NCBI GenBank assembly: GCA_021779855.1
Contig: JAJXZW010000017.1
Location: 1 to 33,869 of the forward strand
DNA length: 33,869 nt
Direction of reading: 5' to 3'
Source of the DNA: Actinomycetes bacterium
GTDB taxonomy: Bacteria > Actinomycetota > Acidimicrobiia > Acidimicrobiales > RAAP-2
The notes under the pieces are model-generated. The model saw only the letters and a program-made list of their open reading frames with translations. It ran no database searches and was not told where the DNA came from. A program made the translations under genes and the position numbers. This document shows positions 1-7,900 of this stretch, in pieces. Numbering within the stretch: the stretch's first letter is position 1; the number at the start of each line of letters is the position of its first letter.

Positions 1-554
1 GGGCCGACCGCGGCGACGGGCTCGTCGCACCGCTGGCCGGCAGCGTCGGAGGCAACCGCGAGCACGGCCGGGCGCCCGGGCGGGCCGTAGGCGGCGCGCA
101 GGGCGTCGGCGGTGTCGGAGCCGAGCGTCGCGCCCGACACCGCGCGTCGGTACCAGCCGCCGACCGAGGTGGCGAGGCCGTCGAGGTCGCTGCCCAGCAG
201 CGGGTCGAGCGCGCGGTGGCGGTCGGGGAAGTCGCCCACGACCGCCACCACCGGCGAGTGGGCGCGTCGCGCGTTGTGCAGGTTGCTCCAGCCGTTGGCG
301 AGCCCCGGCCCCAGGTGGAGCAGGGCCGCGCCGGGCCGGCCGGTCACGCGCGCGAAGCCGTCGGCGGCGCCGGTGGCGACCGGCTCGGCCAGGACCAGCA
401 CCGGGCGCACGCCGGGATCGTCGTCGAGCGCCGCGACGAGGTGCATCTCGGAGGTGCCGGGGTTGGCGAAGCACGCCCCGACGCCCCCGGCGCGCAGCGT
501 CTCCCACAGTGCGTTGGCGCCCAGTCGCGTGGCCGTCTCCTCGTCCGCGCGCAC
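1..554 (-). CDS. TPP-dependent enzyme, acetolactate-synthase-like, N-terminal part
   Basis: This is the first ~184 codons of a thiamine-diphosphate-dependent enzyme; the rest lies beyond the window. The visible part is a PYR domain: a PGTSE motif near residues 32-36, the cofactor-activating Glu in LAEP (residue 57) followed by ATGAADGFAR, and a GPG-(A/L)-N-G-xxN-xxxA segment. The PGTSE motif resembles benzoylformate-decarboxylase and IlvB-like family members, but the reaction cannot be assigned without the C-terminal PP domain. The GTG start overlaps the stop of the upstream helicase gene (TAGTG), so translation is probably coupled. The family is confident; the substrate is unknown. Confidence 0.85.
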   Translation of the reverse strand, partial: MRADEETATRLGANALWETLRAGGVGACFANPGTSEMHLVAALDDDPGVRPVLVLAEPVATGAADGFARVTGRPGAALLHLGPGLANGWSNLHNARRAHSPVVAVVGDFPDRHRALDPLLGSDLDGLATSVGGWYRRAVSGATLGSDTADALRAAYGPPGRPAVLAVASDAAGQRCDEPVAAVG

Positions 555-2167
555 TATACCCGGGGCCCGGGCGCCCCCCCGGCCTCCTCCAGGCGACGCA
601 CCGACTCTTCGAGCTCGGCCCGGATCGCGCGCAGGCGCGCCCGGCGCGCCTCGCCCTCGAGGGGCGCCTCGCGCGCGGCGATGTCGGCGATCGCCTCCTC
701 GACCGGGGTGAGGAACCGGCTCGGGGAGCGGTCCGCGAAGCGCGGGTCGTTGCGCCCGCGGCTCCAGGTCACCAGGAGCGACGACTCGGCTCGGCTGAGG
801 GCGACGTAGGCGAGGCGCCGCTCCTCCTCGAGCTGGGTCGGGGTCGTCGCGCCGTAGTGGGGGAGCTGGCCCTCGGTCCAGCCGACGGTGGCCACGTGGG
901 CGAACTCGAGGCCCTTCGCCCGGTGGATCGTCGAGAGGGCCACGGCGTCGCGCTCGCTCTCGTCGGGCCGGCGCCCCCCCTCGGTCCCGAGGTCCGAGGC
1001 GGGGGAGTGCTCGGGTCCCCGGCGCTCGAAGGGCACCCCGGCCGCCTCGAGGGCGGCGCCGACGACCTCGAGCTGGGCGTTGGTGCGCGCGAGCACCGCC
1101 ATCGAGCGCCACGGGCTCTGCGCGTGGTGGCGGGCGACGAGCCACGCCACGACGGCGCGGGCCTCCGCCTCGTCGGTGTCGAAGGCGCGCACGACGGGCA
1201 CCTCGCCGTCGTCCTTGGCGGGCTCGATGGTGCGGACCCCCGGCTCGAGCAGCGTCGAGGCGACCGCGACGATGTGCGCGGTGGAGCGGTGGTTGCGGGT
1301 GAGGTCGAGCACGACCGTGTCGGGCCAGGTCTCGACGATCTCGCGCATGAGCGAGGGGCTCGCCCCGTTGAACCCGTAGATCGACTGGTTGGGGTCGCCC
1401 ACGCAGAACAGGTCCGGGTCGTCGCCGGCCATCTGGCGCAGGAGGGAGAACTGCAGGGGGTTCATGTCCTGGGTCTCGTCGACGAAGAGGGCCCGGTAGC
1501 GGTGCCGGAAGGCGGCGCGCACGTCGGGCTCGTCGCGCAACAGGGCGACGGCCTCGGCCAGGAGCAGGTCGAAGTCGAGCGCGCCGCGGCTCCTGCACAG
1601 CCCGACGTAGCGGTCGATGAGCTCGGCGGTGATCGCGGGCGCCAGGGGCGCCTCGCGCCGGGTGCGCCGCACCGCCTTGGCGTAGCCGGCGCCCCCGAGG
1701 CCCTGGCTCAGGGCCCAGCCGATCTCGAGCTCGACGCGGGGCAGCTGCCACTCCTCGAGGTCGACCACGCCGGCCTCGCGGACCTGGGTGGCGAGGGCGC
1801 TCACCAGCCGCCGACGGTGGGGCTCGAGGGCGAGGGGGCGCAGGTGGTGGTCCTCGCGGTAGCGCGAGACGAGTGAGAGGGCCGCGCGGTGGAAGGTGCC
1901 CGCGGCGACGTCGCGCACCCCGGCGCGCCAGAGGCGCCTTCGCAGCTCGTCGCCGGCCTTGCGGGTGAAGGTCATGGCCAGGACCTGGTCGGGGGCCAGC
2001 TCGCCGTCGAGCACGCGCCGCTCGATTCGCAGGGTCAGCACGTGGGTCTTGCCCGACCCGGCGGTGGCACGCACGACGAGCCGCCGCGCGTTGGAGGTCA
2101 CCGCCTCGCGCTGTTCCGGGGTGAGCCCGAGCAGCCTCTCAGCCCCGAAGGTCGCCGCGTCGCTCAT
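554..2167 (-). CDS. UvrD/Rep-type superfamily 1A DNA helicase
   Basis: This is an ATP-dependent 3'-5' DNA helicase of the UvrD/Rep/PcrA type, a family acting in repair and removal of blocked replication intermediates. The motifs appear in order in 537 residues: Walker A AGSGKT (36-41), Ia MTFTRKAGDEL (65-75), Walker B DETQD (230-234), III GDPNQSIYGFNGA (257-269), IV LTRNHRST (289-296), V STIHRAKGLEF (412-422) and VI YVALSRA (454-460). It is shorter than full UvrD (about 700 aa), with reduced 1B/2B insertions and no C-terminal extension. The ATG start has GAGGA 4 nt upstream. A TAGCGT box lies 10 nt before the start, in a 73-bp divergent region shared with the hydrolase gene. Confidence 0.93.
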   Translation of the reverse strand: MSDAATFGAERLLGLTPEQREAVTSNARRLVVRATAGSGKTHVLTLRIERRVLDGELAPDQVLAMTFTRKAGDELRRRLWRAGVRDVAAGTFHRAALSLVSRYREDHHLRPLALEPHRRRLVSALATQVREAGVVDLEEWQLPRVELEIGWALSQGLGGAGYAKAVRRTRREAPLAPAITAELIDRYVGLCRSRGALDFDLLLAEAVALLRDEPDVRAAFRHRYRALFVDETQDMNPLQFSLLRQMAGDDPDLFCVGDPNQSIYGFNGASPSLMREIVETWPDTVVLDLTRNHRSTAHIVAVASTLLEPGVRTIEPAKDDGEVPVVRAFDTDEAEARAVVAWLVARHHAQSPWRSMAVLARTNAQLEVVGAALEAAGVPFERRGPEHSPASDLGTEGGRRPDESERDAVALSTIHRAKGLEFAHVATVGWTEGQLPHYGATTPTQLEEERRLAYVALSRAESSLLVTWSRGRNDPRFADRSPSRFLTPVEEAIADIAAREAPLEGEARRARLRAIRAELEESVRRLEEAGGAPGPRV

Positions 2168-2228
2168 CGTGTCCTCGACGCTATCGGCGGGCCGTGACCT
2201 CCACCCGGGTGGCCGGCCCCCCCGTCAC

Positions 2229-2240
2229 TAACCTGAGGGC
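2229..2240 (+). promoter_or_regulatory. Putative leaderless -10 box for the hydrolase gene
   Basis: TAACCT at 2229-2234 ends 6 nt before the GTG start, which would place transcription initiation at or next to the start codon. No convincing -35 hexamer is visible. The same spacing recurs at several other genes of the window. Confidence 0.45.
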
Positions 2241-2990
2241 GTGCTGCGCGCCCTCGGCCCCGACCTGTTCGCCGAGACCTACGGCGAGGGGACCCTGCGG
2301 GTGGTCTGGCTCCACGGCTGGGCGCGCCGGGGCCAGGACTTCGCGGCGGCGGCGACCGAGCTGGCGCACCGCGGGGTGCGCTCGATCGCGCTCGACCTGC
2401 CGGGCTTCGGCGCCTCGGCGCCGCCGGTGCGCGCCGGGGGCGCCCGGGAGTACGCCGAGCTCGTCGGGCCCTCGCTCGAGACGGCCCTCGAGGGGCCGGT
2501 CGTCCTGGTCGGTCACTCCTTCGGGGGCACCGTCGCCACGGTGATCGCGGCGCGTCGGCCCGAACTCGTGCGGGCTCTCGTCCTCACCGGCGCGCCGGTG
2601 CTGCGCACCCCGCGCGCCGCCCGCGCGCCCCTCTCGTACCGGGTGGTTCGCTGGGCGGCGCGGCGGGGACTGGTCGGCGAGGCCCGCCTGGAGCGGTCCC
2701 GCCAGCGTCACGGCTCGACCGACTACCGCCGCGCGAGCGGGGTGATGCGCGAGGTGCTCGTCGCGGCGGTCAACGAGTCCTACGAGGACGAGCTCGCGCG
2801 CCTAAGCGTGCCGGTGCGTCTCGTGTGGGGCGCCCAGGACAGCGAGATCCCCGTGGCGGTCGCCGAGCGGGCCGCGGAGATCGTCGGCGCGGGGGCCGAC
2901 TTGCGCGTCCTCGGCGGCGTCGGTCACCTCGTTCCGACCGAGGCCCCCGGGGCCCTCGTCGAGGTGGTCGAGGGGGCACTCGGACCGTGA
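2241..2990 (+). CDS. Alpha/beta-fold hydrolase
   Basis: This is a 249-residue alpha/beta hydrolase with a complete catalytic triad. The nucleophile elbow is GHSFGG (Ser93), the acid is Asp200 in WGAQD, and the base is His229 in GGVGHL. The oxyanion-hole segment is LHGW near residues 24-27. The substrate cannot be predicted from sequence. The GTG start follows a TAACCT box by 6 nt with no Shine-Dalgarno, so the transcript is probably leaderless. Its stop overlaps the GTG of the MurF-type ligase (GTGA), suggesting an operon with the cell-wall ligases; a wall-related esterase role is possible but only inferred from that. Confidence 0.88.
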   Translation: MLRALGPDLFAETYGEGTLRVVWLHGWARRGQDFAAAATELAHRGVRSIALDLPGFGASAPPVRAGGAREYAELVGPSLETALEGPVVLVGHSFGGTVATVIAARRPELVRALVLTGAPVLRTPRAARAPLSYRVVRWAARRGLVGEARLERSRQRHGSTDYRRASGVMREVLVAAVNESYEDELARLSVPVRLVWGAQDSEIPVAVAERAAEIVGAGADLRVLGGVGHLVPTEAPGALVEVVEGALGP

Positions 2991-4567
2991 GCCCGGCCCT
3001 CGCCGTCGTTACGGCGGCCGCCCTCACGCTCGCCTGGGTCGCCCAGATGGCCCGCTGGCTGCGGGTCCTGCAGCGCGAGCACTACGACGCGCGCGCGATG
3101 AGCCGGTTCCTCGGGCGATGGACCTCGCCGCCGGCCCCGTCGGCGCGGGCCCTGGGCTCGCGCGGGCCCACGAAACGGCTGCCGCGACGTCCCTTCACCC
3201 TGAGCCACGCGCTGATCCTCGTGGTGGCGATGAGCCTATTGCTGCGAGCCGACGGGCTGCTCGTCGCGGCCACCGTCGTCTACGGGGCCCTCTGTCCGGT
3301 GGGGCTCGCGCTGCGCGGGCGCACCGGTGCGCTGGTCTTCACCCAGCGGCTCACGACGACCGCGGTCGTGGCCGCGGTGGTCTCGGTCGCGATCGCCGCG
3401 GTGAGCCTCGCCACGTCCCGCCCGTACCTGGGCGCGGTGGTGGCGGTGTGGGCGGTCCCCCCGGTCCTCGACCTCGTGACCCGCCTGCTCAAGCCGCTCG
3501 AGGAGCGCCGCGCCCGGCGCTTCGTCGAGCGCGCGGCGCGGCGGCTCGCCGCGGTGCATCCGCGCGTGGTGGGGATCACCGGCTCCTACGGCAAGACCTC
3601 GACCAAGAACCACCTCGCCCAGCTGATCCAGGGCACGCGCGCGGTGGTGGCCACCCCGCGCAGCTACAACAACCGGGCCGGCCTCTCGCGGGCCATCAAC
3701 GACGGCCTCGTCGAGGGGACCGAGGTCTTCGTCGCCGAGATGGGCACCTACGGACCGGGGGAGATCCGCGAGCTCTGCCGCTGGTTCCCGCCCGAGGTCT
3801 CGGTCGTCACGGCCATCGGGCCGGTGCACCTCGAGAGGATGGGCAGCCTCGACGTCATCGAGACGGCCAAGCGCGAGATCACCGAGCGGGCGACGACGGT
3901 GGTGCTCAACGTCGACGACCCGCGCCTCGCGGGGTGGGTCGCGCCGCTGCGGGTGGCGGGCAAGCGGGTCGTCACCGCCGCCAGCGCCGGCCCCGCCGAC
4001 GTGCGCGTCGCGCACGAGGGCGACCAGTGGCGCGTCGTGGTCGGGGGCGAGGAGGTCGCCTGCTCGCCGGTGCCGGTGGGCGTACGGGCCACCAACGTGG
4101 CCTGCGCGATCGGCGCGGCCCTCGCGCTCGAGGTGCCGCTCGAGGCCGTGGTCGCGGGGCTCGCGCGCCTCGCGCCGGTCGAGCACCGCCAGGGGGTCGC
4201 TCGGGCGGCCTCGGGCGTGGTCGTGATTGACGACACCTTCAACGCGAACCCGGCGAGCGCGATGAGCGCCCTCGAGTCGTTGCGCGAGGTCGAGGGACCG
4301 GGCCGCCGGGTGGTCGTAACCCCGGGGCTGGTGGAGCTGGGACGCGAGCAGCACACCGAGAACCTGCGCCTCGGGCGGCGCATCGCCGCCCTGGGCGCCG
4401 AGCTGGTGGTCGTCCAGCGTACCAACGTGGTGGCGCTCGCCCTCGGGTACGAGCGCCCGCTGCGCCGCTTCGACCGACGGGACCAGGCGGTCGAGTGGGT
4501 GCGCGCGAACCTGGGCGAGGGCGACGCCGTCTTGTACTTGAACGACCTGCCCGACCACTACCCTTGA
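2987..4567 (+). CDS. murF: Membrane-anchored MurF-type Mur ligase
   Basis: This is a Mur ligase family protein most like UDP-MurNAc-tripeptide:D-alanyl-D-alanine ligase, which adds the terminal dipeptide to the peptidoglycan precursor using ATP. Of 526 residues, roughly 1-170 hold hydrophobic membrane segments (about 2-20, 72-105, 122-145 and 147-165). The ATP-binding loop GITGSYGKTSTKN follows (196-208), then SYNNRAG (226-232), EMGTYGPGEI (251-260), IGPVHLERMGS (277-287), NVDD (308-311) and DDTFNANPAS near residue 420. The usual soluble MurF N-terminal substrate domain seems replaced by the membrane part. The GTG start at 2987 overlaps the hydrolase stop by 4 nt, and a D-Ala-D-Ala ligase gene follows 30 nt later, which supports the function. 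Confidence 0.82.
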   Translation: MSPALAVVTAAALTLAWVAQMARWLRVLQREHYDARAMSRFLGRWTSPPAPSARALGSRGPTKRLPRRPFTLSHALILVVAMSLLLRADGLLVAATVVYGALCPVGLALRGRTGALVFTQRLTTTAVVAAVVSVAIAAVSLATSRPYLGAVVAVWAVPPVLDLVTRLLKPLEERRARRFVERAARRLAAVHPRVVGITGSYGKTSTKNHLAQLIQGTRAVVATPRSYNNRAGLSRAINDGLVEGTEVFVAEMGTYGPGEIRELCRWFPPEVSVVTAIGPVHLERMGSLDVIETAKREITERATTVVLNVDDPRLAGWVAPLRVAGKRVVTAASAGPADVRVAHEGDQWRVVVGGEEVACSPVPVGVRATNVACAIGAALALEVPLEAVVAGLARLAPVEHRQGVARAASGVVVIDDTFNANPASAMSALESLREVEGPGRRVVVTPGLVELGREQHTENLRLGRRIAALGAELVVVQRTNVVALALGYERPLRRFDRRDQAVEWVRANLGEGDAVLYLNDLPDHYP

Positions 4568-4597
4568 TGACTTGATGAACTCGAGACGGGACCGGCC

Positions 4598-5704
4598 GTG
4601 ACCATCGCGGTGCTCTTCGGGGGGCCGGCCCCCGAGCACGACATCTCCATCCTGACCGGGCTGCAGGCCCTGCGCGAGCTGTCGCGCACCGGGCGTGACC
4701 CGCTCGGGGTCTACTGGACCAAGACCGGGGCGTTCCTCGCCGTCGCGCCCGACGCCGAGGCCGAGGACTTCCTCGAGGGGTCCCCCAAGGGGTCAACCGA
4801 GCTGGCGCTTCGCCCGGGGCCCGACGGGGGGCTCTTCAGCGTCGGCGGGCGGCTCAAGGGCGAGCGCCGCCTCGAGGTCGAGGCGGTCGTCGTGGCGACT
4901 CACGGCGCGCCGGGCGAGGACGGGACCCTACAGGGCCTGCTCGACCTCGCCGGGCTGGCCTACACCGGCCCGAGCGTCGCGGGCGCGGCGATCGGCATGG
5001 ACAAGTGGGTCTTCGGCGCCCTCGCCGCTGCGGCTGGCCTGCCCACGCTGCCCCGGGCGCTGCTCGACCCCGACACCGACGCCCTGCCCTTCGACGGCCC
5101 CTACATCGTCAAGCCGCGCTTCGGCGGCTCCTCGATCGGGATCGACGTGGTCGCCGACCTCGCCACGGCCAGGGCGCGTCGGATCGCCAACCCCCACCTC
5201 GCCGCCGGCGCCGTCGTCGAGCCTTACCGGGGGGACCTGCGTGACGTCCAGATCGCCCTGCGCACCCATCCTCGGCTCGAGCTCTCCGCGATCGAGCGGC
5301 CCCTGCGGCGCGACGGCGGAGCCGAGATCCTCGACTACCGCGACAAGTACGTCGGGGGTGAGGGGATGGTGAGTGCGCCGCGCGAGCTGCCGGCCGTCCT
5401 CGCACCCGGTCAGCGCGAGGAGGTGGAGCGCTGCGCGCGGACCATCGCCTCGGTGGCCCTGGTGCGCGGCGTGGCCCGGGTGGACTTCCTCGCCAACGAC
5501 GACGAGCTCTACCTCAACGAGATCAACACCATCCCCGGGTCGCTCGCGAAGTACCTCTTCGTCGAGCCCCCCCTGGCCTTCGCCGACCTACTGGGTGACC
5601 TGGTGGCGGAGGCGCGCGTGCGCCCAACTCATCGCTACAGCGTCGCGGGCGCCGACGGTACGGTCCTGCGTTCGGCGGGCTCCATCGCGGCCAAACTCGC
5701 GTAG
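4598..5704 (+). CDS. ddl: D-alanine--D-alanine ligase
   Basis: This ATP-grasp ligase joins two D-alanines to make the dipeptide used by the neighbouring MurF. The 368-residue protein starts with the conserved N-terminus VLFGGPAPEHDIS (5-17). The ATP-grasp loop KPRFGGSSIGI lies near 170-180, the loop carrying the conserved Tyr (LDYRDKYVGGEGM) near 245-257, and the metal/substrate motif NEINTIPGS near 306-314. The GTG start is 30 nt after the murF stop. The 3' end runs 117 nt into the convergent regulator gene on the other strand. D-Ala rather than D-lactate specificity is assumed by default. Confidence 0.92.
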   Translation: MTIAVLFGGPAPEHDISILTGLQALRELSRTGRDPLGVYWTKTGAFLAVAPDAEAEDFLEGSPKGSTELALRPGPDGGLFSVGGRLKGERRLEVEAVVVATHGAPGEDGTLQGLLDLAGLAYTGPSVAGAAIGMDKWVFGALAAAAGLPTLPRALLDPDTDALPFDGPYIVKPRFGGSSIGIDVVADLATARARRIANPHLAAGAVVEPYRGDLRDVQIALRTHPRLELSAIERPLRRDGGAEILDYRDKYVGGEGMVSAPRELPAVLAPGQREEVERCARTIASVALVRGVARVDFLANDDELYLNEINTIPGSLAKYLFVEPPLAFADLLGDLVAEARVRPTHRYSVAGADGTVLRSAGSIAAKLA

Positions 5705-7252
5705 GCGCGGCACGGCCGCCAGCGCCTCGCGCAGCGCGTCGCTGTAGGGGTCGACGAGGAGGCCCTGCTCGAGCGCCCAGAACGCCCGCTCGTACTCGGC
5801 TCGGCCCCGGGCGTGGTGGCACAGCGCCAGGGCGGCCCACTCCCCGTCGCGAGCGAGTCGGGCGGCGTGGCCCTCGGCGAGGAACCACTCGAAGCCGCGC
5901 AGCGCGCTGGCGAGCGGCTCGCCCTGGACGAGGCGCAGCGCGCGCTGGGCCAGCGCGGCCGACTCGGCGCCGGTGGCCTCCCGGGCGCGCGCGACGAGCC
6001 CGGTGAACTCCTCGAGGTCCGAGCCGATCCCGTGGGTCACGTAGAGCCCGGCTGAGGTCACCGGGTGGAGCCGGGGGCCCCGGGCGTCGCCACCGAGGCT
6101 GCGCCGCACCGCGCTCGCGGTGTTGGCGAGCGTGCGAGTCGAGGCGTCGGCGTCGGCGTGGCCGAGTACGCGCGTACGCAGCCGCTCACCGGTCACCGGC
6201 TCGTGGTGGTGCAGGGCGAGGTAGGCCGTCATCTCCACGCAGCGCCGCCGCAGCGTCTCGACGAAGGGCTCGACGAGCCCGGTGACCCGCGGCGCGGCCC
6301 GCAGCAGCTCGACGCGCGGGCCCAACGAGTCGCCGGAGTCCTCGAGCGTGAGCTCGGCCCGGTGCTCGATGGTGACGGCGCTCGCGAGCAGGTCGTCGTC
6401 GAGGCGGGCCGCGTCGCCGAGGTAGAGGACGACGGCCCTCCGCAGGGCGCGCGTCGCCAGGGCGTGCAAGAGCTCGTCCTCTCGTCGCGCGACCACGAGC
6501 CGCTCCGGGCCGAGGCTGACGGCGAGGGCGACGGCGTCCTCGACGCCCCGGCCCGGGACGAGGGCCAGCCGGCCGCCCTCGCGCGCGAAGGCGACGCGCA
6601 CGCCCTCGGGCCCCTCGCCGAGCACGCAGGCCACGAGGGGGAAGAGGGGCTCGTCGGGGCCGGCGTCGAGCGGCCCGGCGGGGACGACGACCACGCCGTC
6701 GCGGTCCCGCCCGCAGCGCGCCGCCACACGTCGGACCGTCTCGGGGTCCCGGGCGCGCAGGAGAGCGATCGACTCCTCGACGTCGAGGCCGTCGGCCCCC
6801 TCGTCGCGCAGGGTGTCGTCGCGGCGCTTGGCGGCGAGCGCGAGCGGGACGGCGCCCAGCCCGGCCCCGACGGGGATCCGGGGTCCCGGGGGGCGGGGGG
6901 CGCGCGCGGCGGTGGCGACCACGGTCGGCGTCGGGGTTGCGCTCGGGGGGTGGGTGGGCGCCGCGACGAGGGCGACCGCTCCGACCACGAGCCCGGCGAG
7001 CCAGGCGCTCGCGCCCGGTCCGACGGGGCGACCCTGGCGCAGGCGCACCGCGTTGCGCCCGACCTGGACGACGAAGCCGATCCACAATCCGGCCAGGGCG
7101 ACGAGCGTGACCCGGACCAAGGCCTCGTGGGCGGTGCCGGGCGAGCGCCAGCGGGCCACCACGACGTAGGGCAGGAGCGCCACGTAGAGAGCCAGAGCGC
7201 CGCGGGGGACCCACGCGGCCGCCCGGCTCAGCCGGCGGGGGTCAGTTGCCAC
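5588..7252 (-). CDS. Membrane-anchored BTAD-domain transcriptional regulator
   Basis: This 554-residue protein has three hydrophobic segments near its N-terminus (about 13-34, 45-67 and 84-102). A Pro/Thr-rich stretch and a central region without recognisable motifs follow. The C-terminal part (about 400-520) resembles the winged-helix plus bacterial transcriptional activation (BTAD) unit of SARP/AfsR regulators: MTAYLALHHHEPVTGERL, then a helical repeat-like stretch ending in LLVDPYSDALREALAA. The GTG at 7252 was chosen because it overlaps the end of the upstream gene by 25 nt and precedes the first membrane segment. The last ~39 codons lie antisense to the end of ddl. The target genes are unknown; membrane anchoring suggests it senses an envelope signal, which is inference. 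Confidence 0.7.
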   Translation of the reverse strand: MATDPRRLSRAAAWVPRGALALYVALLPYVVVARWRSPGTAHEALVRVTLVALAGLWIGFVVQVGRNAVRLRQGRPVGPGASAWLAGLVVGAVALVAAPTHPPSATPTPTVVATAARAPRPPGPRIPVGAGLGAVPLALAAKRRDDTLRDEGADGLDVEESIALLRARDPETVRRVAARCGRDRDGVVVVPAGPLDAGPDEPLFPLVACVLGEGPEGVRVAFAREGGRLALVPGRGVEDAVALAVSLGPERLVVARREDELLHALATRALRRAVVLYLGDAARLDDDLLASAVTIEHRAELTLEDSGDSLGPRVELLRAAPRVTGLVEPFVETLRRRCVEMTAYLALHHHEPVTGERLRTRVLGHADADASTRTLANTASAVRRSLGGDARGPRLHPVTSAGLYVTHGIGSDLEEFTGLVARAREATGAESAALAQRALRLVQGEPLASALRGFEWFLAEGHAARLARDGEWAALALCHHARGRAEYERAFWALEQGLLVDPYSDALREALAAVPRLREFGRDGARRTQDRTVGARDAVAMSWAHARLRHQVTQ

Positions 7253-7842
7253 GTCACCGCCTGGCCCGTCGGGTCGGCCAGCGCGAGCTCGCACGAGGTC
7301 GAGCCCACCGCGAAGCTCCCCGCGACCGTCGTCGCCTGCCCGTCGCAGGTGAGGGTCGCCGAAAGGGGCGCGCTCGAGGCCAGGGTCCAGGTGCGCGGGC
7401 CGGCCACCGGCACGACGACGCTGGACAGCCCCGCGCCGAGCTGTCCGGCGACGGGCTCGCTCGTCGCGGAGGCGCCCACGGAGGCGGTGGCGCTCGAGGC
7501 GGTCGAGCTCGACGAGGCGGCGGTACTCGGCGCGGGGCCCGTCCGGTCCGGCTCCGTCGAGGTCGCGGCGCTCGTCGTGGTCGTGGTCGTGGTCGTCGTC
7601 GCCGCGTCCGTGGGGACCGGGGTCGCCCGGCGCCCCGGCACCCGGTGGGGGTGCGCCGGGGGGAAGGTCGAGGCCGTCGTCACCACCGAGGGCGCGCTCG
7701 AACGCCCGCTCCCCGGCGGCGTCGCCGACGGGTCGCCGGCCCGGTTCGTCGACCCGAGGGTCAGTACCAGCACGATCAGCAGCAGGGGACTCGACCACAG
7801 GACCCACGCCGATGCGGCGGGCAGTCGGCGGCGGCGGGTCAT
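7228..7842 (-). CDS. Ser/Thr-rich membrane-anchored or secreted protein, unknown function
   Basis: This 204-residue protein has Arg-rich residues 2-6, then a hydrophobic segment (about 10-30) that could be a signal anchor. A low-complexity extracellular linker rich in Ser, Thr, Ala and Pro follows and includes nine consecutive Thr (82-90). The C-terminal 70 residues look like a small beta-rich domain with two Cys (in LTCDG and TSCEL) that could form a disulfide. I chose the ATG at 7842 because GGGGA lies just upstream and the N-terminus then fits an anchor; longer starts at ~7872 are possible. It lies between a sigma-like gene and the membrane BTAD regulator, probably in one transcript. I recognise no family. 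Confidence 0.65.
   Translation of the reverse strand: MTRRRRLPAASAWVLWSSPLLLIVLVLTLGSTNRAGDPSATPPGSGRSSAPSVVTTASTFPPAHPHRVPGRRATPVPTDAATTTTTTTTTSAATSTEPDRTGPAPSTAASSSSTASSATASVGASATSEPVAGQLGAGLSSVVVPVAGPRTWTLASSAPLSATLTCDGQATTVAGSFAVGSTSCELALADPTGQAVTWQLTPAG
7573..7602 (-). repeat. Short ACC/ACG codon run encoding poly-Thr
   Basis: On the minus strand this stretch repeats ACGACC-type hexamers and encodes the Thr run of the Ser/Thr-rich protein. It is a low-complexity linker that could vary in length by slippage. Confidence 0.6.
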
Positions 7843-7900
7843 AAGGTCCCCGCAGGGTACGTGACTCATCACTCATTCCACTGGGTTCTCTCACAACGGC

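Noticed and set aside
509-1876. Long plus-strand open frame (455 aa) opposite the helicase gene
   Set aside because: It is the antisense shadow of a gene with all UvrD motifs; its composition is Gly/Arg/Val repeats without any domain.
3236-4639. Minus-strand open frame of 467 aa opposite murF
   Set aside because: The opposite strand encodes clear Mur ligase motifs; this frame is His/Arg/Asp-rich shadow sequence typical of high-GC DNA.
6065-7864. Plus-strand open frame of 599 aa opposite the BTAD and Ser/Thr-rich genes
   Set aside because: Low-complexity Gly/Arg/Glu product with no motif or ribosome site; the minus strand has membrane helices and a recognisable BTAD-like domain.
7253-7894. 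N-terminal extension of the BTAD regulator to 7894
   Set aside because: The extension is in an alternative frame of the Ser/Thr-rich gene and is Asp/Arg/Gly-rich without meaning; the GTG at 7252 gives a sensible membrane start.
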